Assembly: GCA_021774335.1 (NCBI GenBank)
Contig: JAJFJD010000002.1
Coordinates: forward strand, 1 to 64,000
From: Alphaproteobacteria bacterium
Lineage (GTDB): Bacteria; Pseudomonadota; Alphaproteobacteria; UBA8366
Reading direction: 5' to 3'
Length of the DNA stretch: 64,000 nucleotides
Part shown: piece by piece, positions 53,663 through 60,764 of the stretch
How positions within the stretch are numbered: the first letter of the stretch is position 1
Layout: every line of letters begins with the position of its first letter
Notes under the pieces: model-generated
Told to the model about the DNA's origin: nothing
The model's database searches: none
Seen by the model: the letters and a program-made list of their open reading frames with translations, nothing else
Program-made: the position numbers and the translations under genes

Positions 53663-54523
53663 TTAGCAATTCTTTTCCGCGCCCAAGAGCAACGGGCCGG
53701 CCGCTGCCGACATGCGGTTGCCGTCATGCCCGACACCCGGCACTGGAACCAGTTGCCAATTGAATGGAACGCCCATGCGTTCCGCCTCAGCCTGCGCCGT
53801 CTCGAAATAGAACTTGGCGCGCTCGACCCGGGTTGAACCTTGGCGTAATGCGCCCTCCGAATTCGGGAAGTTCTTGGTCGTGTTGTCCACGTCCTCCTCG
53901 CCGTACATGACGAAGAGGGGAAACGCGAAATACTGGGCGAGGCGCTGTGGGTCGACATTCAGGCCGAGCAACCCGTAGGGGAATTCCGCATCGGTTAAGG
54001 GCAGGGTGTATTCTCCGGCATTGGCCGCCGCAGCCGCGTCAATTCCGTCGGTGCCGAGAAGCGTCAGCATCCGGTGTACGAACTGCGACCCCGCCGAATG
54101 GCCGAACAGACTGTAGCTTTCACGGCGCGTGATGCCCGCGTCCCGTAACGCCGCAAAGACAAGCCGGTCGATCTGGTAAGTCCATTGAGACGGCGGGTTT
54201 AGTGCGCCCTCTTCATCGATAATATTGCCGCGGTTGTACCAGGGTTGGTCAGGGAATTCCTCTTCGGAGAATTCCGGGACAATTACGAGCCAGCCGTGCT
54301 CGGCGGCGAAGCTTAGCCAGTAGTCGCGATAATCTGCGCCGTTTCGGCCGACCCCATGATGGGTGAACATCAGAGGGCTGTCGGGGGAATAATTCTCCGG
54401 GCAGGCGGCGCGAAGCGTCACCATCCGGCCGGGAAAGACCGACTCGTCCCGAAATGGGGTGGAATTGGCGCCCGGCTTCTCGATCAGGGCCTTGAGCGCT
54501 AATGGGGGCGTGTTTTTGGGCAT
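53663..54523 (-). CDS. Alpha/beta hydrolase, PHB-depolymerase/esterase-like
   Basis: 286 residues from ATG 54523 (AGGAG upstream). Lead-in PLMFTHHGVGRNGADYRDYW gives the oxyanion region, the nucleophile is in LFGHSAGSQFVHRML near residue 151, the acid in FVMYGEEDVDNTTK, and the catalytic His in VPVPGVGHDGNRMS near residue 272. Serine esterase; no signal peptide seen. It is separated by about 160 bases from the SPASM gene and may not belong to that unit. Confidence 0.85.
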   Translation of the reverse strand: MPKNTPPLALKALIEKPGANSTPFRDESVFPGRMVTLRAACPENYSPDSPLMFTHHGVGRNGADYRDYWLSFAAEHGWLVIVPEFSEEEFPDQPWYNRGNIIDEEGALNPPSQWTYQIDRLVFAALRDAGITRRESYSLFGHSAGSQFVHRMLTLLGTDGIDAAAAANAGEYTLPLTDAEFPYGLLGLNVDPQRLAQYFAFPLFVMYGEEDVDNTTKNFPNSEGALRQGSTRVERAKFYFETAQAEAERMGVPFNWQLVPVPGVGHDGNRMSAAAGPLLLGAEKNC

Positions 54524-54658
54524 GGTCACTCCTATCTGAAACAAGTGCTTCCGAATGCGGCATTGGTTGTCGCGCGGAGGGGATTTGATTGAAAAACGGT
54601 TCGAGATGATGATGGGATTAGTCTAGTCGACAAACGTCACGCCGTCTTAGCACAAGCC

Positions 54659-54675
54659 TATGCAATGTTTGCATA
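54659..54675. promoter_or_regulatory. Palindrome between the esterase and deacetylase genes
   Basis: TATGCAATGTTTGCATA, a perfect 7-3-7 inverted repeat, about 107 bases before the deacetylase start and 136 bases before the esterase start. The TGCAA half-site also appears in the palindrome at 37359. Likely operator for one or both genes. Confidence 0.45.
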
Positions 54676-54781
54676 TGGCTATTGCCAAGCGGTATGCCGC
54701 GTGGTCCGCTGACGGTTGGGACTTGGGGTTTTGCATCGTTCTTATGCATAGCGGCGCGACAGATTACAGGGATGGACAGGT

Positions 54782-55831
54782 GTGGAGCGGGCTTTGAGGG
54801 AACGGCTAGAATCCGTGCTCGCCCCCTTTTCGTCGTTCGATCGCGTACGGCCCTTTCTGCGGCGGCGCTTGACGTCGATCTTTGGGCACGTCGTTAGCGA
54901 TCGCGACAACCTGCTGGTTACCGATCTTTATCGTTATCCGACCACCGCGGAATTCCGGCAAATGCTTGTGTTCCTGCGGGAGAATTTTGAATTCGTAACT
55001 TTATCCGACGTGGTTTCGCATTTTCGCGACGGTGCGCCGTTGCCGGAGTACCCGGTATTCTTGAGCTTCGACGACGGACTGCGGGAAACTGCGGATGTCA
55101 TCGCGCCGATCCTAAAAGACCTTGGGATACCCGCGACGTTCTTTCTCACGGCGCGCGCCCTGGACAACAGATATCTGTTCTACGGGCACCGGCGGTCCTA
55201 TCTACTGACGTTGGTGCAAACGGCGGAGATGCGGCAATCTATGCGCCAATCGGTTGGAGCGTTGCTCGGGCTTTCCGAACCGGAGCCGGCACTGCAAATG
55301 ATATGTCAGGCGTTTCGCCGCCTCTCGGTACACAAATCCGATGATTGCGCCCGTTTGGACGAAAGCGCCGAGGCGCTGGGCGTGAATTGGCAGGAAGTCT
55401 TGGACGCGGAACAGCCGTTTCTGTCGGCAAAGCAGGCGAAGGCATTGCTTTCCGACGGGTTTTCGCTTGGCGCGCATGGCACAGACCACACAAAGTTCGC
55501 GCATCTCAATGAGACTGACCGCCGGCGTGATCTGCGCCGCAGTCTCGACTTTATGGCGGAGACGTTTGGCCTCGACGGCATCGCGTTCTGTTTCCCGCAT
55601 TCGCACAAGGGCGTGACACGGCGCTGGATGACCGAACAGTTGGCGGCCGACCCGCGATTGTCGATCTTCTTTTCCACGGCGAATTACGCCCCGAACGATC
55701 GCGTCATGGTCAATCGCGTATGTTTCGACCGGCCGGTGGATGCAGTGGAGCCGCTCGACGTGGGGGACATCCTGGCACGGTCCTTTCTGCATTCGGCCGT
55801 ACATCATGGAGGATGGCGCCGGGCGCTGTAA
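54782..55831 (+). CDS. Polysaccharide deacetylase family protein (NodB-like)
   Basis: 349 residues with a GTG start. The catalytic motif LSFDDGLRETADVIAPILKDLGIPATFFLTA near residue 96 holds the Asp-Asp pair; metal His ligands are expected in LGAHGTDHTKFAHLNETDRR near residue 235. It removes acetyl groups from sugar polymers or lipid-linked sugars. It ends 90 bases before the isomerase gene, with which it may form an envelope-sugar unit. Confidence 0.88.
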   Translation: MERALRERLESVLAPFSSFDRVRPFLRRRLTSIFGHVVSDRDNLLVTDLYRYPTTAEFRQMLVFLRENFEFVTLSDVVSHFRDGAPLPEYPVFLSFDDGLRETADVIAPILKDLGIPATFFLTARALDNRYLFYGHRRSYLLTLVQTAEMRQSMRQSVGALLGLSEPEPALQMICQAFRRLSVHKSDDCARLDESAEALGVNWQEVLDAEQPFLSAKQAKALLSDGFSLGAHGTDHTKFAHLNETDRRRDLRRSLDFMAETFGLDGIAFCFPHSHKGVTRRWMTEQLAADPRLSIFFSTANYAPNDRVMVNRVCFDRPVDAVEPLDVGDILARSFLHSAVHHGGWRRAL

Positions 55832-55920
55832 TGCCACGGCATCTTGCCGTTTCGCCGTATAACGCGGTCGCGGGTGTTGCGAATTTAGGGCATAGTAATC
55901 GGACTACAGGGGGGGACCGA

Positions 55921-56511
55921 ATGGCCGTCATTTCGACGTCATCCATTGCTGGATATTTTGATACGCTTGCCAAATTGCTGCATGACGCGGAAGCGACGCA
56001 GGTGCGCAACGTATCCGTACCGTTGGAAACTGCTTTCTCCCGGATCATCGACAAGGCGCAGACCGCGCATGCGATGGGGCAAAAGGTCATCTTCGTCGGC
56101 AACGGCGGCAGTGCCGCCATCGCCAGCCATCTGGCGATCGACTACGCCAAGAACGGCAACATTCGTGCAATCGCGCTGAACGACGGAGCGGCGCTGACGT
56201 GCCTCGGGAATGATTTCGGCTATGACCAGGTGTTCGCGAAGCAGATCGAGATGCAGGGCGCCACGGGCGACGTGCTCGTGGCGATCAGCAGTTCCGGACG
56301 GTCGGAGAATATCCTGAATGCCGTGCGGGCGGCGCGGCAGCACAGGATGTATGTGGTGACACTCTCCGGTTTCGCGCCAGACAACCCGCTTCGAGGCCTC
56401 GGCGACATGAACCTCTACATCAATTCGCCGGCTTATGGATTTGTCGAGGTTGGGCATTTGGCGCTGTGCCACGCGATCCTCGACCTGGCCACGGAAAACG
56501 GCTCGCCGTAG
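55921..56511 (+). CDS. gmhA: SIS-domain phosphoheptose isomerase-like protein
   Basis: 196 residues from ATG 55921. Sugar-phosphate site: IFVGNGGSAAIASHLAIDYAK near residue 57, then LVAISSSGRSENILNAVRAA near residue 119, ending with GFVEVGHLALCHAILD. This matches GmhA, which makes D-glycero-D-manno-heptose 7-phosphate for lipopolysaccharide. Other SIS isomerases are close, so the symbol is likely but not certain. Plus strand, after the deacetylase gene. Confidence 0.82.
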   Translation: MAVISTSSIAGYFDTLAKLLHDAEATQVRNVSVPLETAFSRIIDKAQTAHAMGQKVIFVGNGGSAAIASHLAIDYAKNGNIRAIALNDGAALTCLGNDFGYDQVFAKQIEMQGATGDVLVAISSSGRSENILNAVRAARQHRMYVVTLSGFAPDNPLRGLGDMNLYINSPAYGFVEVGHLALCHAILDLATENGSP

Positions 56512-56556
56512 CTGGCGAGCATCATCGTTTGCGAAAACTGGAGATTGTGGGGGCGG

Positions 56557-56685
56557 CTAAAGCCGCGTCGCGCCCGTAACCGAACGGTTTCCATCGGCGG
56601 CCGACGGATTCATCGTGGTTAGGATTCCCCCGGCAACTGCCGAAATGACGACCAGGGCCAGCACGCTCATCCAATACGCCTTCAC
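56557..56685 (-). CDS. 42-residue membrane microprotein at the end of the formate dehydrogenase gene set
   Basis: GTG start at 56685 with GGAGG five bases upstream, stop at 56557. One hydrophobic segment (MSVLALVVISAVAGGILTTM) is followed by a short polar tail ending TRL. Small proteins of this form, a membrane helix with a tail ending VRL or similar, are common in alphaproteobacteria and mostly unnamed. It follows the WD40-cytochrome gene by 58 bases, so it may be co-transcribed. Confidence 0.55.
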   Translation of the reverse strand: MKAYWMSVLALVVISAVAGGILTTMNPSAADGNRSVTGATRL

Positions 56686-56743
56686 TGCATCCTCCGCATC
56701 GTCTGATTACCCGTTCAGTTTAACATGAGTCCGATCGCCGGCG

Positions 56744-58087
56744 CTATTGTCGCGACGCCGGTCTTGTATGGCTTTTCAGGAAATCGATCAGCTCGGAGCG
56801 GTCCTTCGCACTGGGCATCCGCTGCAGCGGCATCTTCGATCCCGGTGTCAGTTTGTCCGGCCCGATTTCGAAAAGGCGGCTCACGGTTTCCGGTGTCCAA
56901 ACGATGGAGATGTCCTTCAATGCCGGCGAATAAGGGTAGTCGGGAACGGTCCCTGCGCGTCGCCCGAACAGGCCATACAATGTCGGCCCCGCCTTGAAGG
57001 CGCCGTCCGGCTTCAAGCTGTGGCAGGCAGCGCACTTTCGGAACAGCTTTGCCCCGCGGCTCGATGGTTCGGCGAGTCCCGCCAATTCGTCGGTGCCGCC
57101 AAGCGCGCCCAACAGCTTGCCGGCCTTCAGATCCCAAATGCGAACGACCTGATCCTGACCGGCCGACAGCAACAGCCGCCCTTCCTGCGCGAAGGCGAGG
57201 GACCAGATGATCCCGCTGTGGGCGGGGAGGGCCCGGAAGTTCCGCTTGCCGCCATTGCCGTTGCGTTCCCAGACGCGCAATGTCCCGTCGCGCCCGCCGG
57301 AGACTACGTAAGTGCCGTCCGGTGAAATGGCGACGGAGAAGACCGGTCCTTTTTGACCCAACAGAATTTGCTGTTCGCGGCCGGTTTCCATGTCCCAAAG
57401 GCGGACGGTCTCGTCGATCGAGGCCGTCGCGGCGATCCCGTCGGATGCTGCCACGGCGACCCAATTCACGCCGAAATCGTGTCCCGACAAGACGGACTGC
57501 TGTACCCCGTCGCCGCGCCGCCAGGTGCGCAGCGTGCCGTCATAGCTGCCGCTTATGATCTCGGTTCCGTCACGAGAGAAGGCGACCGTATTTACGTTGT
57601 TGGTATGCCCCTTCAGGACGTGAACCGCCTTTCTGTTCTTGAGGTCCCAGAGACGGACCGTGCGGTCCCATCCGCCCGAGACCATATGCCGGCCGTCGGG
57701 CGCAACCGCGACCGCGGCGACCTTGCCCTTATGGCCGGAGAAGCGGTGTAGTGGTTTGCTTTGCCGCAGGTTCCAGAGAATGACGATTCCGTCGTCGCTC
57801 CCCGAGACGGCGTGGAGGCCGTCCGGCAATACCGCCACCGAGTTGACCGAGGCGTTATGGCCGATCAGTCGCCGCAACACGGACCGTTTATGAAGGTCCC
57901 AGACGATGACGCTGTAATCGAAGCCGGCGGTAATAGCGCGGCGGCCATCGGGCGTCACCGCGATGCTCTTGACCGCGCCGCCGTGGCCGGTTGCCGCTTG
58001 CACGGCGCTGAACGCTGCTGCGCCCGCGATCAGGATGGTGGCAATCGCGACGGTCCAGCTTCGTGATCGACTTCGCCAAATGCACAT
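56744..58087 (-). CDS. Exported WD40 propeller fused to cytochrome c
   Basis: 447 residues with a signal peptide (VAIATILIAGAAAFSAVQA). Residues about 33-325 are seven WD40 blades (for example VIVWDLHK, VILWNLRQ, VRLWDLKN, VRLWDMET). Residues about 343-440 are a class I cytochrome c: Cys352, Cys355 and His356 (CAACH), with Met419 in GSKMP as probable sixth ligand, and YGLFGRRAG as the family core. Periplasmic electron carrier. In a formate dehydrogenase gene set it may pass electrons to or from a periplasmic enzyme. The second blade-type protein in this window, after the Cys-rich one. Confidence 0.88.
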   Translation of the reverse strand: MCIWRSRSRSWTVAIATILIAGAAAFSAVQAATGHGGAVKSIAVTPDGRRAITAGFDYSVIVWDLHKRSVLRRLIGHNASVNSVAVLPDGLHAVSGSDDGIVILWNLRQSKPLHRFSGHKGKVAAVAVAPDGRHMVSGGWDRTVRLWDLKNRKAVHVLKGHTNNVNTVAFSRDGTEIISGSYDGTLRTWRRGDGVQQSVLSGHDFGVNWVAVAASDGIAATASIDETVRLWDMETGREQQILLGQKGPVFSVAISPDGTYVVSGGRDGTLRVWERNGNGGKRNFRALPAHSGIIWSLAFAQEGRLLLSAGQDQVVRIWDLKAGKLLGALGGTDELAGLAEPSSRGAKLFRKCAACHSLKPDGAFKAGPTLYGLFGRRAGTVPDYPYSPALKDISIVWTPETVSRLFEIGPDKLTPGSKMPLQRMPSAKDRSELIDFLKSHTRPASRQ

Positions 58088-58160
58088 TCAGAATACCAAC
58101 CGCTGATGAGGCGTTACGGTTTCGAGGGTAGCAATAGAGATTTTAGGAAAGGTTACGCGG

Positions 58161-58559
58161 TCATTGTGGCGAATTCCGGCCGGATCGCTGGCGGATCGTG
58201 GTGCCCGAGGCATCAACGTTCGGCGAGCGATCGCCGCCGCCGGAAAAGATATGGCCGGTCGGCGTGTAACGGAATTGCGAGATCAAGGCACCGGTGGCCG
58301 GGTCGACCGCAAGCGTGTTCACCTGAAACGCCTCGTTGAAGTTGCCTCCTGCGTTCATGACGGTGACCAGGTACACGCGCTTGCCATCCTGGTCACCCTC
58401 TTTGACCCGCAGCACTTTGACGCCATAGGTTTCGGCAACGCGCTTGGATACGGACGCGGGGTCCATATCCGCCGCCTGTACCGTGTCGACAGAGAGCACG
58501 CCGGCTATAAGAAGCGCACCGGCAAGGGCGGCTGGGACGATCGTACGCAACGGGTGCAA
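58161..58559 (-). CDS. PepSY-domain exported protein
   Basis: 132 residues. A TTG at 58559 with AGGAGG five bases upstream is the likely start and gives a clean signal peptide (IVPAALAGALLIAGVLSVDTVQA); an ATG 12 codons further up lacks a ribosome site. The PepSY-like core runs VSKRVAETYGVKVLRVKEGD, VYLVTVMNAGG and LAVDPATGALISQF. Such domains act as inhibitors or sensors in the periplasm. It lies between the cytochrome b subunit and WD40-cytochrome genes, 60 bases after the former. Confidence 0.7.
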   Translation of the reverse strand: MHPLRTIVPAALAGALLIAGVLSVDTVQAADMDPASVSKRVAETYGVKVLRVKEGDQDGKRVYLVTVMNAGGNFNEAFQVNTLAVDPATGALISQFRYTPTGHIFSGGGDRSPNVDASGTTIRQRSGRNSPQ

Positions 58560-58619
58560 CGGCACCTCCTGTGTTGAAGCGATGCGGCGTTTCAAGCGAT
58601 GCAGCGAGGCACGACGATG

Positions 58620-59708
58620 TTAATCGTCACCCGGTGCTGCGGCTTTCTCTTCTTCTTCCAGCCAGAGCGGATGATGTTCCTTGGCCCAATTGCGGTCGAC
58701 CTTGCCGGTCCCCATGGCGTCGAATGCGCCCTGCATTCCGACCGTTCCGATATAGATGTGGCCAATCACCACGACGATCATGAACAACGCCATGATTGTG
58801 TGCCAGAGCTGCGAATACTGCATCTCCTGCATCGGACTCAAGGTTGTCGGCAGGTCCAGGCCGAAGACGTTGAGGAATGCGAATGTCCCAGCGAACATCG
58901 AAATTTCGAACGGGAACATCAGGGCGACGCCGGTGATGCTGATCGATGCGCCACCGAGCAGAACGAGCCAGAAAAGAATCTTCTGCCCCGCGTTGAATTT
59001 ACGCGCCGGCGGGTGTGATCCCTTCGAAAATAGTCCGCCGCCTTTGGCGAGCCATACCAAGTCGTGTTTGTTCGGGACGTTGTGCTTGATCCATAGCACC
59101 AGGATGATGACAAGCGCGGCGATGAAGGCAAAGCCGATATAGTTATGCGCGTATTTGCCGAGATTGGTGAGTGTCGCGAACGCCTCTGCGCCGATAAATG
59201 GCTTCAAGGCATAGCGCCCGTACAACAGGTTGAGACCGGTCAGTGCGAGAACGATGAAACAGTTTGCCAAGAGCCAATGCGCGAAGCGTTCGAGCGTCTT
59301 GAAGCGTTCGATCGTCTGGCCACTTTCGCCAGCATCGATCTGAATGCGGCCGCGCAAGGCAAAGAACAGCGCGAGCAAGGCAACGACGCCGACGATGGCC
59401 CAACTGCCGTAGGTGGAGAGCGGGCCATTACGGATCGAACGCCAGCTTTCACCTTCCGACTGAACCAGGATGCCGGCCTTTTTGTCCGGGATTGAGACCG
59501 TACCCTGCTTGCCGCGGCGGATGGCCCGCCAGATCTCAGTATCGCTGGAATTGCCGAGCGATTGGCCGGGCACGGTGCCGCTCGACTGGGCCGCCGCGTG
59601 ATGATCGAATGTCGGCGATCCAGTAAGTATTACGGCCATGGCATAGACGGTGACCGCAAAGATCATCGCGGGCGTCAGTCGGGTGATAAGGTTCTCTATT
59701 CGCAGCAT
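58620..59708 (-). CDS. Formate dehydrogenase, cytochrome b556 (gamma) subunit
   Basis: 362 residues. The C-terminal half has four membrane helices with heme histidines (ERFAHWLLANCFIVLALTGLNLLYGRY, GKYAHNYIGFAFI, SQLWHTIMALFMIVVVIGHIYIG), as in FdnI-type subunits. The N-terminal third is a periplasmic extension with a further hydrophobic start. It passes electrons from the Fe-S subunit to quinone. Sits after the small lipoprotein gene and before the PepSY gene. Confidence 0.92.
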   Translation of the reverse strand: MLRIENLITRLTPAMIFAVTVYAMAVILTGSPTFDHHAAAQSSGTVPGQSLGNSSDTEIWRAIRRGKQGTVSIPDKKAGILVQSEGESWRSIRNGPLSTYGSWAIVGVVALLALFFALRGRIQIDAGESGQTIERFKTLERFAHWLLANCFIVLALTGLNLLYGRYALKPFIGAEAFATLTNLGKYAHNYIGFAFIAALVIILVLWIKHNVPNKHDLVWLAKGGGLFSKGSHPPARKFNAGQKILFWLVLLGGASISITGVALMFPFEISMFAGTFAFLNVFGLDLPTTLSPMQEMQYSQLWHTIMALFMIVVVIGHIYIGTVGMQGAFDAMGTGKVDRNWAKEHHPLWLEEEEKAAAPGDD

Positions 59709-59723
59709 GGTCTCTTTCCCTTA

Positions 59724-59930
59724 TCAGAACTTTTGGATCGACTTTGCCCGATGCCGCAATGCGTCTTTCTGGGCGTCGGTAAGCTCTTCATCCGCATTGC
59801 CGAGATATTTGCCCTTTTCATAGGAGAGAATCCGGCCCTGCTCATCTTGGCGGCAGCCCGCGAGCATCATGCTTGATGCGACGAAGGCCGTAGCGACGGC
59901 GATGCGCATTAGTTTCCCGGTTGCGTGCAT
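59724..59930 (-). CDS. Small lipoprotein between formate dehydrogenase subunit genes
   Basis: 68 residues from ATG 59930 (MRIAV at 59909 is an alternative). Lipoprotein signal with lipobox LAGC, then a short tail RQDEQGRILSYEKGKYLG and a helical end. Small lipoproteins of this kind occur at this position in other alphaproteobacterial formate dehydrogenase operons; function unknown. It lies 15 bases before the cytochrome b gene. Confidence 0.7.
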   Translation of the reverse strand: MHATGKLMRIAVATAFVASSMMLAGCRQDEQGRILSYEKGKYLGNADEELTDAQKDALRHRAKSIQKF

Positions 59931-60114
59931 ACTTGGTGACCTCGTTGATGCGATGTATCGATGTGACCGTTGTCGATGGAGCCATTGTCGATACGACCGA
60001 CCGTGTCCGCTTGGCGTCCCGCGGTCTATTGCACGGGTTTGCCGTCGCGGCCTGATACGAAAAAGCCACCGGGGATTGGAACCCGGACGCATTTCCCATA
60101 CCCATCATGGGCGA

Positions 60115-60138
60115 GGGGACGGCCCAAAGACCGTCCCC
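60115..60138. terminator. Hairpin after the Fe-S subunit gene
   Basis: Perfect 8-bp stem, GGGGACGG (60115-60122) with CCGTCCCC (60131-60138), eight-base loop. It lies 15 bases past the Fe-S subunit's stop in the minus direction. No T-run follows; probable attenuation or 3'-end stabilising element within the operon. Confidence 0.4.
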
Positions 60139-60152
60139 CGATCCCATGTCGA

Positions 60153-60752
60153 TCAGGAGCCGCGGCCCTTGACCTGATAGGCGGTTCCCCAGCCCCAGGC
60201 ACCGGAACCAAAGCCGCGCGCCACCACGCGTTCGCGATAGATGTCGGAGATAACATCCCCGTCACCGCCGAGAAGCGCCTTGGTGGAGCACATCTCCGCA
60301 CAGAGCGGCAGCTTGCCTTCGCCCAGGCGGTTACGGCCGTATTTCTGGAACTCGGCCGAGCTGTGGTTCTCCTCCGGTCCACCGGCGCAGAAGGTACATT
60401 TGTCCATCTTGCCCCGACTGCCGTAGTTGCCGGCTTGCGGATACTGCGGCGCGCCGAACGGGCACGCGTAGAAGCAATAGCCGCAACCGATGCAGAGGTC
60501 TTTGGAGTGCAGAACGACGCCGTCATCCGTCTGGTAGAAACAGTCCACCGGACAAACGGCCATGCAGGGTGCGTCTGAGCAATGCATGCATGCGACGGAG
60601 ATTGACCGTTCGCCGGGCTTGCCGTCATTGATCGTGACGACACGGCGGCGGTTTACGCCCCAGGGCACTTCGTGCTCGTTCTTGCACGCAGTAACGCAGG
60701 CGTTGCACTCGATGCAGCGCTCAGCGTCGCAGAGGAATTTCATTCGTGCCAT
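60153..60752 (-). CDS. fdhB: Formate dehydrogenase, Fe-S (beta) subunit
   Basis: 199 residues. Four ferredoxin-type motifs: CIECNACVTAC near residue 13, CMHCSDAPCMAVCPVDC near residue 55, CIGCGYCFYACPFG near residue 88, and a last set in KCTFCAGG with CAEMC near residues 120 and 158. Links the Mo subunit to the cytochrome b subunit. AAGGAG ribosome site. Starts 12 bases after the catalytic subunit's stop. Confidence 0.93.
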   Translation of the reverse strand: MARMKFLCDAERCIECNACVTACKNEHEVPWGVNRRRVVTINDGKPGERSISVACMHCSDAPCMAVCPVDCFYQTDDGVVLHSKDLCIGCGYCFYACPFGAPQYPQAGNYGSRGKMDKCTFCAGGPEENHSSAEFQKYGRNRLGEGKLPLCAEMCSTKALLGGDGDVISDIYRERVVARGFGSGAWGWGTAYQVKGRGS

Positions 60753-60764
60753 GTTACGTGCTCC

